Below are positions 34,092-46,009 of a stretch of DNA of 64,000 nucleotides, piece after piece. The translations under genes and the position numbers were made by a program. Origin of the DNA: Blepharisma stoltei (lineage: Eukaryota; Ciliophora; Heterotrichea; Heterotrichida; Blepharismidae). A model generated the notes under the pieces. That model made no database searches and was not told the DNA's origin. It was given only the letters and a program-made list of their open reading frames with translations. How positions within the stretch are numbered: position 1 is the first letter of the stretch; every line of letters begins with the position of its first letter. The DNA is taken from assembly GCA_914767885.1 (NCBI GenBank), contig CAJZBQ010000022.1:186001-250000 (forward strand), written 5' to 3'.

Positions 34092-35046
34092 TAGAAATTT
34101 TTATTTTAATAGGGTTTTACCTTGGAAATATATTTTATAAATTATCTACCTCCCCCATCCTTTATCGAACAGCACCATTAAAGATTCCTAAAAACTCGAA
34201 AAAATTAACCCTTAATATTAATAGAATGATTTTATATGAAATTTAACTCCCTAATTTATAATAATGATTATTTGGCATTATACCATATAATCGCTCCTAA
34301 GCAATTCTAATGTGATTTCTAACATACTGCTTTGATAATGCATATTCCATCTCTTATTGCTAGCACATAAAAAAATTTATATGGAAAAATTTCAATATAA
34401 AATTTTCAAATTTATATATAATTTTTTTCAGATTTTTTTAGATTCCATCCTTGAGTCAGTTTGATCAAGGATGGAGGGGAGCAAGATATCTTTGGATTTA
34501 GTAATTTATAAATCAAAATACTAATAGCAAAATTTTATTCAATGAATATGAGAATTCTAAAGAATAAATATGATTTAAGAGAATTAATATAAAAGTATAT
34601 CAGAGAGGCTACCAGTTTAAGCGGCTTTAATTAAATTATTAATTCAAAAATCAATTAATACTTAACTTAAAACAATAATCTATTTCATATGCCATCTGAT
34701 GAAGCTAAAAATACTTGAGAATAATTTGATATATTTTAGAATTAAAGTGAAGGTTATATTTATAAGAAAAATGTTTAAAAAATTACAAATTGCTAATATA
34801 TAATTATATTCACTATTGAAAGCAACAATAATTTATACTACGAATTCTTCATAAAAATTTATTCCAAACCTATTCTAACACAAATGATTTTTAATATAGA
34901 TACAAAATTTCTGCTAGCTTCAGTGAAGCATTTAAAGTTCCCTAAAAACAATTTTTAAATTATTTATTCACAATTTTTACATTATTTTCTCACTCAATTC
35001 CATGAAATATTTATTAAATCATAATTATAATTCAAAGGGTTATTTC
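34092..35046. other. AT-rich intergenic DNA with a MITE-like hairpin remnant
   Basis: No supported gene. Around 34445-34485 CATCCTTGA and TGATCAAGGATG form an imperfect hairpin like the right end of the 63213-63723 element, suggesting an old copy of that subfamily. Confidence 0.4.
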
Positions 35047-35592
35047 TTACTTCTTGCCAGTTAGGGTTCTTGAAAGCCAGTCTAATCCTTCATAAAGTCC
35101 ATCTCCACTTGTTGCACAAGTGCTTTGAATGAACCAATTTCTTCCTCTAATTGAATGTAGCCCTAATTTGTCTGTGATTTCTGCTGCAGTCATTGCATTT
35201 GGCAAGTCTTGTTTGTTAGCGAATACCAATACGACGACGTCTCTGAGTTGGTCTTCATTGAGCATTCTATGAAGTTCTTCTCTGGCATCTTCGACTCTGT
35301 CTCTATCATTAGAATCCACGACGAAAATGACTCCTTGGATGTTCTCATAGTAGTACCTCCACAAAGGTCTGATTTTGTCTTGCCCACCAACATCCCATAC
35401 AGTGAAAGAAATGTTGCGGTATTCGACGCGCTCAACATTGAAGCCAATGGTTGGAATTGTTGTCACGACCTCGCCAAGCTTGAGTTTATACAGAATTGTG
35501 GTTTTTCCAGCTGCGTCGAGACCGACCATGAGGATACGCATTTCTTTGCTGCCGAAAAGACGTTGCCAAATTCTTGAGAATGCTAAGCCCAT
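35047..35592 (-). CDS. ARF1: ADP-ribosylation factor 1
   Basis: 181 aa, the normal ARF length. N-terminal Gly2 (M-G-L-A-F-S) for myristoylation, P-loop G-L-D-A-A-G-K-T, switch I with T-I-P-T-I-G-F-N-V, switch [16 protein letters not shown] for guanine recognition and [11 protein letters not shown]. All nucleotide-binding residues are present. It recruits coat proteins at the Golgi. A decayed paralogue lies about 400 bp upstream at 35998-36835, and the two are framed by inverted MITE copies. Confidence 0.95.
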   Translation of the reverse strand: MGLAFSRIWQRLFGSKEMRILMVGLDAAGKTTILYKLKLGEVVTTIPTIGFNVERVEYRNISFTVWDVGGQDKIRPLWRYYYENIQGVIFVVDSNDRDRVEDAREELHRMLNEDQLRDVVVLVFANKQDLPNAMTAAEITDKLGLHSIRGRNWFIQSTCATSGDGLYEGLDWLSRTLTGKK

Positions 35593-35997
35593 ATTTTATT
35601 TAGAAAATTGAATGAATTTTGCTATTTATAGTCAATATGGGACCCCTGATTTTCAAAAACAAATAAAAAATAGGGGCAAAAATGGCCCATAGGGAAAGTA
35701 CATGTTTTCCTTCATTTTCCTACGTCAGAAAAAATGGAGATTTAGAAAGATTTTGCAGTAAGGATGAAAGAAGATTAGAAGTTTATAGACTTTTTGATAT
35801 TATTAGGCCATTTTTTTATATTTTTTTTGGGGTATTTTAAGTCAATTTGATCATTTTTATGACAAGAAGAGCACCAAATTCCAAATTTATTGAATTGAAA
35901 ATTATGAAACTCCTAATATTAGGAAAGATTGACGGAAAATATATGTGATTATTAATCTATTTTTGAGTTATTTATGTTTGACAGTTAATGCTCTTAA

Positions 35998-36835
35998 AAG
36001 CCAATCCAATCTTTTGTAGTAATAGCACAAGTATACTGAGTTAACCATTTTTTCTCTCTGATTGAATTGAGAGCAAGTTTTTCTGAAGTTCTGAAGCTCT
36101 CATCGAATGAGGGATATCTTGCTTATTTGCCAACACTAAAATGTAAGTATTTCTAAGTTGATCTTTATTTACAAGTGTAAAGGACTCTTCATAATAATAA
36201 AATGGCTTCGGCGGATAGGGTAATTCACTCCGTGAATTCCCTCTCCTTCTCACCCGCTTTTATTATTATAGGGTTAGGTTTTTACACGTGGACTTCTGTA
36301 CAAGGTGGTGTAAAATGGCGAGGATCTTTTATCTCGCCAGCCTTATACAGCGTGTTTTACCTCTTTCCCCTGCTGATATGAAAGGCAGGACCCTTAGGCC
36401 GAACAGGCGCTGGAGGAAAGTCGGACAGAGCGAGGCAACGCGCCAAGCCGTTAGTGTTTCCCGTACTTCTGGATTCCCAAATGGCTTCACGGGGATTAGA
36501 AGGAGCGAGCCGTACAGCGAGGCCCGACTCGAGTACGCGAGTAGCGACAGGACGGAGAAAAAATATGCCCTCGTGGCATTGTGCATCTAGGGGCCCAACT
36601 AGAGGTCGAGTTAAATTAAGTAATTAAGTAAAGGACTCTTCTTTAGCGCATTTATCCATTTAGAATTATTAGAAATACAGCGAAAATAATAATTGAATAT
36701 TTTCAATGGCATATCCACAACAGTCTTATTTTGTCCTATCCACTAATGAATATTGAGATGCTCAACTCTTTCTACATTAAAGAAATTGCAGTAGCAACTT
36801 CGCCCAATGTAATCTAAAGGGAAATGTCTTGTCTG
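35998..36835 (-). pseudogene. Decayed ARF paralogue split by a SINE-like element
   Basis: Minus-strand matches to ARF in order: L-G-E-V-A-T-A-I-S-L (about 36790), a WDRTK-like remnant of switch II, E-E-S-F-T-L-V-N-K-D-Q-L-R-N-T, V-L-A-N-K-Q-D-I-P-H-S-M and, after a +1 shift, K-K-W-L-T-Q-Y-T-C-A-I-T-T-K-D-W-I-G. Several stops (TAG and TAA) and frameshifts are spread through it, so it is dead regardless of the insertion at 36191-36628. Confidence 0.75.
36191..36628 (+). mobile_element. SINE-like retroelement in ARF pseudogene, ~438 bp
   Basis: Perfect 13-bp duplication TAAAGGACTCTTC at 36178-36190 and 36629-36641. The left end is a hairpin head: outer stem ATAATAATAAAA/TTTTATTATTAT with inner arms GGGTAATTCAC/GTGAATT. 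The right end carries TTAAG-type tail repeats (TTAAATTAAGTAATTAAG). Confidence 0.85.
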
Positions 36836-37007
36836 TTGTATAAGTTATTTTTCTTTTATTTTTGTTTTTATATTGAATTTAGACCCTTATAATATAGTGA
36901 CAAATAAAATGCTATAGCACAAATTCCTAAATTTAAATCATAATTTTTCATGCATATTCCTAATCATATAAACAAAGATTACCCGCAATAAACAAATCTT
37001 ATTTCTA

Positions 37008-37409
37008 TAACTCTCCCCCCCCCCCTCCGTGAGCGAACAAAAAAATTTTGTTCGCTCACGGAGGGGGGTTAATTTTTTTTTTTTAAAACAAAATTTATAT
37101 ATAAATTTTATAAAAAATTTTTTTTTTCGAAATTTAAAAAAATCCTAATTTGCAAAAATTGGGAAGCAAAATATTAATTTAATTTGCAAAATTTATGTTT
37201 TAAAACGCAATTTGTTTAAAATTAAACAGAATTAGCTCTAGATTTCATTATACTAATTATCACTTATATATATCAAAATTTTTTTTCCATTAAAATTTTT
37301 TCTATTAAAAAAATTTTTGTTCGCTCACGGAGGGTGGGTTTTTGGTCAAAAAATGGTGATTTTTCTAATGGTTTTGTTCGCTCACGGAGGGGGGGGGGGG
37401 GGGGAGTAA
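37008..37409 (-). mobile_element. CTCCCC MITE, full-length copy (inverted)
   Basis: TAA duplications at 37008 and 37407. This is the reverse complement of the 33696-34091 copy over nearly its whole length, with the hairpin end on the left. High identity between the two implies recent movement. Confidence 0.9.
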
Positions 37410-37796
37410 GGGAATTTAGCAAAAGCTAGGCAATTATTTAAAAATTTGAGATGATATTTCTAAAACCCATGAACTTAATTCAATTCAAGTAGATTTTATT
37501 TTAGTAACTTATCAAAATTAAATGAATTTAATTTCATGCCATTTATTTTTTAATTCATATATTGTTTTTAATCAAGGTATTCATGGATAAGCTAGCAAAA
37601 ATAATAGTGTTTTCCACATCAATAGCTATCTTCGAAACTATGAGGATGGTCTAAACTTTCTACATTCCGGCTAGAAAATTTTCAAGCTAATTCAATTTTT
37701 TGAAAATAACTTGCACTATATACCAATTATTTTACATAAAGTTAAAAATATCCAAAAAATTTGATGCTGTTGAGTCTTAAAATAAATTTATTTGCT

Positions 37797-38034
37797 TTAC
37801 TCTCCGTGAGGAAAAAAAATTATATATAATTGATATTATTATAATGAAATCTCTAGCTAATTCTATTTAATTTTAAACAAATTGCATTTTAGGCATAAAT
37901 TACAAATTAAATTAATTTTTACTTCTCTCAATTTTTTAATTTTGAAAAAAAAATTTACTATAAAATTTATATATAAAAAAAAAACTCCTCTATGAAGAAC
38001 AGAATTTGTTTGTTCACTCACGGTGGGGGAGTTA
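37797..38034 (+). mobile_element. CTCCCC MITE, internally deleted copy
   Basis: TTA duplications (37797, 38032) with CTCTCCGTGAGG on the left and a decayed hairpin (CACTCACGGTGGGGGAG) on the right. The core A-T-rich block with ATTATAATGAAATCTCTAGC is retained. Confidence 0.75.
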
Positions 38035-38193
38035 GGAGTTTACATAATTTCAATAAAACAAGAGAATAGCTAAATTAATTTTTTCAACAAAATGGCTAAT
38101 TATATGCCAGCCATGCATTAAAGCCGACATAATTAAGTGCAACAATACAATTTTATTAACTCGATTTATATTGTGTAAACTAATTACAATAAA

Positions 38194-38649
38194 TTATTTG
38201 TCTTGGTCAAACGTTTTCACTGTTCTTGATAAAATTTCTTCTTCTTTGTCTCCGTTCGGCCCTAAATATTTGTCAAAAATATTTGTGCCTTTGGACTCAA
38301 AGCTTTCATAGCTTTGCAGCTTATCCAGCTCGAGTTCATTGATTACTTTGTTTATATATTTTTCGATGCAGTTCTCTTTGTGTTCTCTGAAGGAACAATG
38401 CCTTTTGCCTGATCTCATGTGTATTGGTGGAGAGAGTTCTTTTGCTTTTTCCTTTTTCACGCTTTGGAGTAGGATCTTATTGGCACAAAATTTTAATTTA
38501 TTTCATCCACTTAAATTCTTTGGAGATTTTTCGGGTTTGACGGTATCAGGACTGACGGCTTGGACGAATCTGTCCAATTTATGATTTTTTTGTAGGTATC
38601 CGAGCATTGATCTCGAATTAAGTGAGGATTTTCGCCTCTTAAATTCCAT
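38194..38649 (-). CDS. Small basic hypothetical protein (151 aa)
   Basis: Starts M-E-F-K-R-R-K-S-S-L, ends F-D-Q-D-K-TAA; one TGA-Trp near 38502 (L-S-G-W-N-K). The N-terminal 75 residues are strongly basic; the C-terminal half has a mixed-charge helix E-K-Y-I-N-K-V-I-N-E-L-E-L-D-K. It holds normal coding composition in an AT-rich neighbourhood. Family not recognised. Confidence 0.65.
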
Positions 38650-38979
38650 TTTATATATTATGGCTTCTTAGGAAGTGAAACTGAATTAAAAGAGTTAATT
38701 TGTTTATATTTATTGCTAGCTTAAGATTGTTTTTAATTTTTAATAAAATTAGACCTATTGTGCATGCAAATTGGTGTGCTATTAAAAACAAAATGATATT
38801 TGGCGATTTCTCAGAAACTCCATATCATCGAAAACACCAATTGAAAGCTTATTTCTATTTATATTTAAGCTAAGTTTTAAGATGTGAGCTTAAACTCTAG
38901 ATTACCTTAATGAAAATAATTATCATATACAAAAAGCAGCCCATGATCACAGATTCATTATCTGCATCCGGATATGTTT

Positions 38980-39160
38980 TTTAAATCCAGTTATGGCCCA
39001 GCGGCATTTAGCAGCCTAAAGCAAGAGATGTGAATTTAAATCAGCTGACTTGAGTTCTGAATCTTTAGGCAATTAATTCACTACTTTTTGCAAGAAGTAG
39101 AGTCCTGTAGGAACTTGGGAGTAAGGATTTAAGCCACCATCAAATTAATTTAATCTAATC
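38980..39160 (+). mobile_element. Degenerate SINE-like/tRNA-like element
   Basis: A GC-richer patch with TTATGGCCCAGCGGCATTTAG (A-box-like) and, about 70 bp on, GAGTTCTGAATCTTT (weakly B-box-like), ending in AATTTAATCTAATCC, the tail seen in the 9568-9945 and 52592-53041 elements. It does not fold as a tRNA by eye, and no target duplication was found. Confidence 0.4.
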
Positions 39161-39439
39161 CATAAAACTTCGGATAAACTGATCAGAAATTTATTTAATT
39201 GGTGAAGAAAGAAATAAGTCTTGTTTCCGAAAAAAGCATCCTTATATTGGCTTCAATAGAAATATATACTTTTACAAATTTATTATTAAATGACAAATTC
39301 TTTAAATAAAATATAAATTTCTATATGATTAATAAAATTTTCAAAAATTGAATTTAATGCTAAACTATCCAAAACTCAGTTTAAAATTTAAAGCTTGCTC
39401 AAAATTGCATTATCTTAATTAAAATTATGTGATAATTAT

Positions 39440-41013
39440 TTATGCCACAGACGCAACGATAACCGTAACATCATCTGGCTTACCCCCGATCCAACCTTTT
39501 CCGTAAGTTTTTTTGACTCTTTCTTCGAATGGAGAGTTGAGCTTTGATTTAGATTTATAGTACCCTTCCTTTTGGCATACGACCAAAATTTTTTTGTTAA
39601 TCATAAGGTTAATTTTTTAAAAATTTTATTCAAATTCTATATTAAATCTTCTTTTTCGTTTTTAAAACTTGAAATGAAACTCCAAACTGGTTAAATTTAA
39701 CATAATTTGTTTGAGGCCTCCTTATACTCATTATCTATTTATTAAAATATAAATTATAAGAAAACTTACATTAAAACAATATTTTGCTAGCTATGGGGTT
39801 TAATGGTCTTGCCCCTAACAAGAGGAGAGTAAGCATATCTTCCAAGAAGATTTGCTAATTCAATAGGATTATAACTGCTCCCTTTATCTTTTGACAGCAG
39901 AGTCAATATTTCCTTTGAAAAAACATTGTCTCATAGACCATCTGAAGCCATAATTATTAAATCCTTTGCCCTGATCTTCAGGCAATAGTCATCTGCATCA
40001 CTACAGCTATCTTTTATTACGTTTTTCATCTGTTCCATAACTTCAGCAAATTTTTCAGGGCTGACTCTTTCTCTGAGTTCATTAATCTGTGAATTTGAAA
40101 GTTGCTGAGAAAGCTGATAAGGCGTATTATACTATTCACCTCTAAATCTTTAACTATTTATATATACCCTTGCTTATACACATTCATTAATTTTTGGAAT
40201 AAAAGAATGCTCCTGTGGTGATGATCGAAAAATAATTTTTGGATTTTCATTTACAGTCCGAACTACCATAATTCCACAATCCCCAAGATTCGAAATTTTA
40301 AGCTTATCTCTTTCTAGCTTCGCTACAATCCACGCAGCGCCTCCTCCATTTTTGACCTTGCTAAAAGCTTCTTCTACACATTTTTTTATCGGTAGTGCTT
40401 TTGAAGACTTTTCGATATTTTCTTTACAATTTTGCATTAATTCATTTGCAAAGTTTTTACTGGAGACTCCATACTGGTTCCAACCTCCAACTCCATCGGC
40501 GACGCCTATGCAGTGATTCGTTGTGAAATAGGAGTCTTCATTTTTTAAATGATTCTTGCCTTCAGAAAATACTCCAGGCTTTAATTTTAAATTTTCACTG
40601 GATCGGCAATATAAGGGTCTTCTAAGAGAAGGTTTTCGGTATAGGAAAATATTGGAAGTGCTACCTTTTTCCATTGCAGTCACATTTTCTGTAATTTGTG
40701 GAAAGCTCGATATAACAAATGTAGTTTCTTTTCTCAGCAATCTGAACTGATTGCCAATGCTCAGTCATATCTCAATAAAGTATTCTTTATGAGATAGCGA
40801 ATAAGTGAGTGGTAATTTCACAGCCCAAGGTGGGTTGGTAAAGTTCCCGATCAGATAAGTAGGCTCTAGATTGTCCGACTTGCTTGTTGATATCCTTACT
40901 AGTTGTTTGCCTTTTGATCGATTTTGTCTAGCTTGGTAGATTTTGAATGCTCTCTTAATCTTGATTTGGCAGTTGTTCAGATAATCTGCTATCCTGTTAT
41001 GAGAATATTCCAT
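39440..41013 (-). CDS. PPTC7-type PP2C phosphatase, two IESs
   Basis: ATG at 41013; TGA-Trp near 40767. Two TA-bounded insertions (72 and 227 bp) leave 1275 nt, 424 aa, in frame. Core motifs: E-D-S-Y-F (metal site), G-V-A-D-G-V-G-G-W, S-N-L-G-D-C-G, then across the first IES Q-E-H-S-F-N-T-P-Y-Q-L-S (the PPTC7 signature H-x-F-N-x-P-x-Q-L), M-A-S-D-G-L-W-D-N-V and a terminal G-K-P-D-D-V-T-V-I-V-A. PPTC7 relatives act on mitochondrial proteins; here about 80 residues precede the domain and contain an IQ-like basic helix (I-K-R-A-F-K-I-Y-Q-A-R) rather than a clear transit peptide. Confidence 0.85.
39561..39787. other. TA-bounded IES, 227 bp, in PPTC7-type gene
   Basis: TA at 39561-39562 and 39788-39789. 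Excision reads I-K-P-H-S-Y-Y-K-S-K and reconnects the C-terminal catalytic strand G-K-P-D-D-V-T-V. Confidence 0.75.
40128..40199. other. TA-bounded IES, 72 bp, in PPTC7-type gene
   Basis: TA at 40128-40129 and 40200-40201. Joining restores H-S-F-N-T-P-Y-Q-L-S, a family signature, so the boundary assignment is strong. This is the shortest IES seen here. Confidence 0.85.
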
Positions 41014-41517
41014 ATATTATTATAACCATTGAAACGAAAGTTTTTATATAACTTTGAGAATTTTAAGATTTAAATAATTTTAAAGATCCGATGTAAAACT
41101 ATGAATTGAATAGTAATGAAAAATGAGAAACGAATAATTAGCTGGGTTAGATAGGAAATATTATTATTTATTGACGTCAAAACTAGATTATAAATGGTAT
41201 AAATAATAAAGATGGTTATCTGCAGGAAAGTATAAAATACTCAATTGCCTTGAAAAGATTGATTTTTTCTAATAAACACTGTGAATTGATTATTAATTTA
41301 TTTTTCCATTTATATAATGCGATTTGAAAGGTGGAATGAGCAAAAACAACAGAATTTGGTATTTAGATGGTATTATGTGCTTAAAAATTGCCTAAACTTT
41401 AAAAGTTAAGGCATAATCATCAAAATATTAATTTGGCTGAAGAAAACCATTAGAAATGATTTTAATTAAACATTATTGAAATTTTCGCAAATAGCCTAAC
41501 ATTGTTTTTCTTATTAT

Positions 41518-41830
41518 CCCTACTCCCCCCATCGAGGTTAATTTTTTGTTTAAAAAATTTATATAGAATTTTTTTTTCAAAATTTAAAAACTTCCAATTT
41601 GTAAAAATTGAGAAGCAAAAATTAATTTAATTTGCAAAATTTATATTTTAAATGATAGCTGCTTAAAATTAATAGAATTTGGTAGAGATTCATTATAATA
41701 ATTATCATTCAAATATCAAATTTTTATTTTTCTTAAAATTTTTGTTTGCTCACAGGAGGGTGCGTTTTTGGGCAAAAAATAAGGATTTTTCCAATGGTTT
41801 TGTTCGCTCACGGAGGTGGGGATTTAGAAA
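41518..41830 (-). mobile_element. CTCCCC MITE, decayed copy
   Basis: TACTCCCCCC on the left without a full hairpin, the conserved AT core in reverse orientation, and CGCTCACGGAGGTGGGG on the right. Ends and duplications are eroded. Confidence 0.65.
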
Positions 41831-42025
41831 TTTTGTTTTTCACTCGTGATATTACAAATTTTATTTGGAGCACAGATAATTTATTTTGTAGGATTTTAAT
41901 GCATTAAATTAAGTTGGATTTCAATTTATCAATTAGAAATACCAAAAAATATATAAAAGTTTTGATCTCTTTATAAAAAAAAATAATTGGAAATTTAGGC
42001 ATGGTTTATATTGAACTATTTTTAG

Positions 42026-42375
42026 CTAACCCCACCCCTCCATGTCTCATCATGGGCGAACAAGACCATTAAAAATATCTATTTTTGGCCTAAATCCACC
42101 TTCCTTGAGCGAAGAAAAATTTTTTATAAAAACCTATTTTGATATATAATTTATAATTGCTATAATAAAATTTCTAGCTAATTTTGTTTAATTTAATTAG
42201 CTTGCATTTTTAAAACATAAATTTTACAAGATAAATTAAATATTTGCTTAAAATTATTTCGAATATGAATTTTTTAAATATCGAAATTTTCATTTAAAAT
42301 TTTTATTTAAACTTTTTTAAGAATACTCAGCGAGTGAAAAAATTTTTTGTTAGCCCTCGGAGGGGAATGGGATAA
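42026..42375 (+). mobile_element. CTCCCC MITE, decayed copy
   Basis: Same element order as the full-length copies (GGGCGAACAAGACCATTA at left, CCTTGAGCGAA second direct copy, TGCTATAATAAAATTTCTAGC core, GTTAGCCCTCGGAGGGG at right) but with many substitutions and no perfect hairpin. Confidence 0.6.
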
Positions 42376-42782
42376 GGAAATCTTAATAACTTTATTTAGG
42401 TTTTATTTCAAGTATTTTGCGTTAGTCTTAATCATATAATCGATGATGTATTTAAAAAATCCTTAATCAGCAACAGTCTTAAATGACTATCATTCTGCCG
42501 AGTTTGGAGATGTCGAATAAAGGAACCAAAAATAGCATACCTAGTAAACATACTAAATTACATGGAAACAGATATATCACCTTCTCTTCAACTAATTTAT
42601 CATAATTTTACAGCAGTTTCAGCTAATAATTAATTTAATTATAAGTGATTTATATTATATATAGCTAATCTAAATGCAATTGCATTCTGCTTAATTTATC
42701 TTCGAAGTGTCTATCTATTGTTTTCAACTTTTTTGATTATTTAACCATTTCTCACCATATTTTCTTTTTAAAAAGGAATTCA

Positions 42783-43193
42783 TTACTCCCCCCCCCCCCC
42801 CTCCGTGAGCGAACAAAACCATTAGAAAAATCGCCATTTTTTGACCAAAAACCCACCCTCCGTGAGTGAACAAAAATTTTTTTAATAGAAAAATTTTAAT
42901 GGAAAAAAATTTTGATATATAAGTGATAATTAGTATAATGAAATCTAGAGCTAATTCTGTTTAATTTTAAACAAATTGCGTTTTAAAACATAAATTTTGC
43001 AAATTAAATTAATATTTGCTTCCCAATTTTTGCAAATTAGGATTTTTTTTAAATTAGGATTTTTTTAAATTTCGAAAAAAATATTTTTTATAAAAATTTA
43101 TATATAAAATTTTTTTAAAAAAAAAAAATTAACCCCCCTCCGTGAGCGAACAAAATTTTTTTGTTCGCTCACGGAGGGGGGGGGGGGGAGTTA
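42783..43193 (+). mobile_element. CTCCCC MITE, full-length copy
   Basis: TTA duplications at 42783 and 43191. Almost identical to 33696-34091, with an extra short duplication of TAAATTAGGATTTTT inside. Right-end hairpin intact. Confidence 0.9.
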
Positions 43194-43361
43194 GATCTTT
43201 TTAATAAATATTTCTGCCAATTGAATATTTATCTATTTATTTTCCCCTAACTTTATCATTATTTCTAATAAAATAGCTATTTAGCAATACTCCCATTTAT
43301 AAAATAATTTAAAATCTACTTATAATCGGAAAGATGATCCTATTTAAGTCTTAAAATGGTC

Positions 43362-44072
43362 TTAAATTAAGCATTTAGCGCTATTAGTGTCAATTGTATC
43401 AATATCTAAGCGCCATGCCGGACCTTGAGTCGATTTAATGAAAGCTTTTTTCAATAGTTTTCCTCTTACAGCTGCAGGTCTCAAACTATTTACAGCTGCT
43501 ATAAAAGCTCTAAGATTTACTTTTAGCTCCTCTTCTGTAAAGCTTGACCTTCCTATAGTTGTGTGGATGATTCCTTCTTTCTGGCATCTAAACTGCAAGC
43601 TTCCCATTTTCATAACTTTAATAGTTTCCTCCAGTTTGTCCACAGGAACTACATTCCCAGACTTTAAAGTAGGCATCAGGCCTCTTGGACCCAAAATTTT
43701 TCCGAATGGCTTTAGCACATCCATCATTTCTTGTGTTGCTATTGTTTTATCGAATTCAATTTTCCCTTCCTTAATATCTTTTAATAAAGAATCTCCAACA
43801 AATTCAGCTCCTGCATCTGCAGCTAGCTTATAATTGACTGCTGATGTAAACACTGCTATTTTTATTTTTTTGCCAAGCCCTGAAGGCATTGCACAGGTGC
43901 CTCTTACAGTCTGGTCTGTTTTTTTGGCATCAATATTGAGAGTTAAAGCAATATCAACTGATTCATCATATGGGGAAATTGCGTATGCTTTTGTCAATGC
44001 GAATGCTTCGTTAGGAAGATATGCTATTTTCGAAGCTCTTGCAAAATGCCTTGCGATTATCGATATTGCCAT
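43362..44072 (-). CDS. MRPL1: Mitochondrial ribosomal protein uL1m
   Basis: 236 aa of bacterial-type L1. Diagnostic K-I-L-G-P-R-G-L-M-P-T-L-K-S-G block with T-I-K-V-M-K-M-G-S-L-Q-F-R, and the I-G-R-S-S-F-T-E-E-E-L-K-V-N-L-R-A-F segment. The N-terminal 28 residues (M-A-I-S-I-I-A-R-H-F-A-R-A-S-K) are basic/amphipathic, fitting a mitochondrial targeting peptide. It is bacterial-like rather than the cytosolic uL1 (RPL10A). No insertion. Confidence 0.9.
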   Translation of the reverse strand: MAISIIARHFARASKIAYLPNEAFALTKAYAISPYDESVDIALTLNIDAKKTDQTVRGTCAMPSGLGKKIKIAVFTSAVNYKLAADAGAEFVGDSLLKDIKEGKIEFDKTIATQEMMDVLKPFGKILGPRGLMPTLKSGNVVPVDKLEETIKVMKMGSLQFRCQKEGIIHTTIGRSSFTEEELKVNLRAFIAAVNSLRPAAVRGKLLKKAFIKSTQGPAWRLDIDTIDTNSAKCLI

Positions 44073-44085
44073 TTAGAAATTTATA

Positions 44086-45924
44086 CTAATTATGCCTATA
44101 ATAAGAAAGAGACTCCAACCACGTTTGCTTTTCAGGGAGCTGGCCGTCTAAAGGTGGCAATGTTTCTATTTGATTTATGATTTTTTGGACTGTAGATTTG
44201 GTTAGTTTTTGTGAAGCAAGCAGAGGTCTTGGGTTCATCACTTTTAAAACTGCATATAAGTCTTTGGGGTTTTTGATAACTTTTAATACAGCTTCTTCAA
44301 ATTCGCCTTTGGCAAGGAGAACGTTGACTTCTTCTTGGATCCTTACTGTCTTCTTTTCTCCGCCCAAAGCAATTACTCTTTGATTCATCGTTTCTTCACA
44401 CTCTTTTAGCTGATTCATATGCTTGTTGCAGCTTTCTGTAAAAATCTTAATAATGTCGTCAAAAAGTGTGAGCTTGCCTTCGTATTCTCTATTAATTATT
44501 TCTAATTCGTGTAATAAATTTGAGTCTTTTTCATTGAAATCTTTTATTCCAGCATCGAAATTTTGGGTGACTTGAAGCAAAATTTCATTGACTGAGCTTT
44601 GGAAAGCTGGGGTTACTGTTGAGTCTGAAGCTTCTTTGGTTTTAGTTTTTACAACTTTTGTGGTGTTTTTGAGGTTTTCTTCGAAAATGCTGTTGCTTCA
44701 GTCTTGAATAGGAGTTTTTACCCAAAGCAGTTTGCTTAAATTGTTTATTTTGTCTGAAACTTTATTCATTTTCAGCTGGACAATGTCACACATTTTGTCA
44801 ATCATTGAGTTTTCGTCTGGTTCTTTTTCAATTGGCTGTTCTGGCTGAGGGACTATTATAGCTTTTGATTCCTCTTCTTCTCCTAATAATGAATAGACAG
44901 AAATGCCCGTTCTATTTATTACTGAAAACCGATTTGAGCCTGATAAAGCAGCTATTGCTATATTTGAGCTAAGTTTATAGTCAATGATAGACGAGAACAT
45001 CAAGCAGTCATTGATTTCTGAAATATTTACAAGACTTATGAACGGATCATTAATTCCTGCTATTAAAATCGATTTCCCTATCACAGATATTTTTTTGTGT
45101 GTCATTGATTGTATTGCCAAAGTATGCAATTTCGTCTGATTCTCAATGCTGAATATACAAAATTCATTTTGTGATCTGCCTGATGTTAACAAATAAGTAT
45201 TAGTCAAAAAATTAACGGTGATATTAGGAGAATACATCATTGTGTTATAAGTGTGAGGATTTGTATTGAAAATAGTGTTTTCGTCACTTATAGTGACAAC
45301 CAGGACTTTTCCTTGGCCTAAAGCTACAGCTAATAAATCTGGATTATTAGGAGCTAGAGCAATACTGAGAATTTTAGCTCCAAAAGAAAGGACTTTAAAC
45401 CAATCAGGAGCATTAAGGGAAAATGAATTTTTCCAAATCATGACTGTAACTTCAGACGCAGAGTGACTTGCAAACATATTTTGCTCAGTAGGATGCCACA
45501 CAATTCCTTCTACTGTCCCATCCACAACATTATAAGAAAATAATATTGTGAAGTTAGCGAGGTCTACAATTATAATCTCTTTTTTCTCAACAGCGTATAT
45601 TAAAATATTGGAATCTTGTCTTATATCAATAGTTGTAATATTTTTAATACTCTGAGTATAAGATGCTTTTAGACTTGGCAGCTCAAATTTGTATAATATG
45701 CTTTCTTTATAATAGCAAAGTGTTGATAAATTGCTGGCAATTTGGATTTGTTCACCTTTATAGGGATGTGGAAGTGAATTTAAAGGCTCAAAAATACTGA
45801 CATCTGTAGATGGCTTGTATGATAAAATAGTTTGGCTCGTATCTAAATGATAGAAGCTTGACTGAAGTCCTTGAGGTTCAGGGAGTGGAGCAATTCTTTT
45901 AACATTAGATTTATCTGAGGGCAA
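44086..45924 (-). CDS. WD40 protein, EDC4/Varicose-like decapping scaffold
   Basis: 612 aa in one frame; TGA-Trp near 44697. The N-terminal 330 residues form a beta-propeller (V-E-G-I-V-W-H-P-T-E-Q-N-M-F-A-S-H-S, L-L-A-V-A-L-G-Q-G-K-V). A linker is followed by helices with coiled-coil character and a C-terminal all-helical module (V-N-V-L-L-A-K-G-E-F-E-E-A-V-L-K-V, then P-L-L-A-S-Q-K-L). WD40 plus an EF-A-A/E-A-L-type helical C-terminus is the layout of EDC4 (Ge-1/Varicose), which scaffolds Dcp1-Dcp2. The assignment rests on architecture more than on motifs. It is separated from uL1m by 13 bp and shares its direction. Confidence 0.6.
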
Positions 45925-46009
45925 GCTTAGAAGGTATTAAGCGTTTATAGTGTTAAAAAGCCACTCAAAAAAGATGGACTTGACTGGCAATAAGTGATGT
46001 CCAGGACCA

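Noticed and set aside
36288-36590. 100-codon frames on both strands in the 36.2-36.6 kb GC-rich block
   Set aside because: They sit in a SINE-like element bounded by a 13-bp duplication; other copies do not preserve them.
38990-39100. Possible tRNA gene
   Set aside because: A- and B-box-like strings occur, but I could not fold an acceptor stem or anticodon arm. Better explained as a degenerate SINE.
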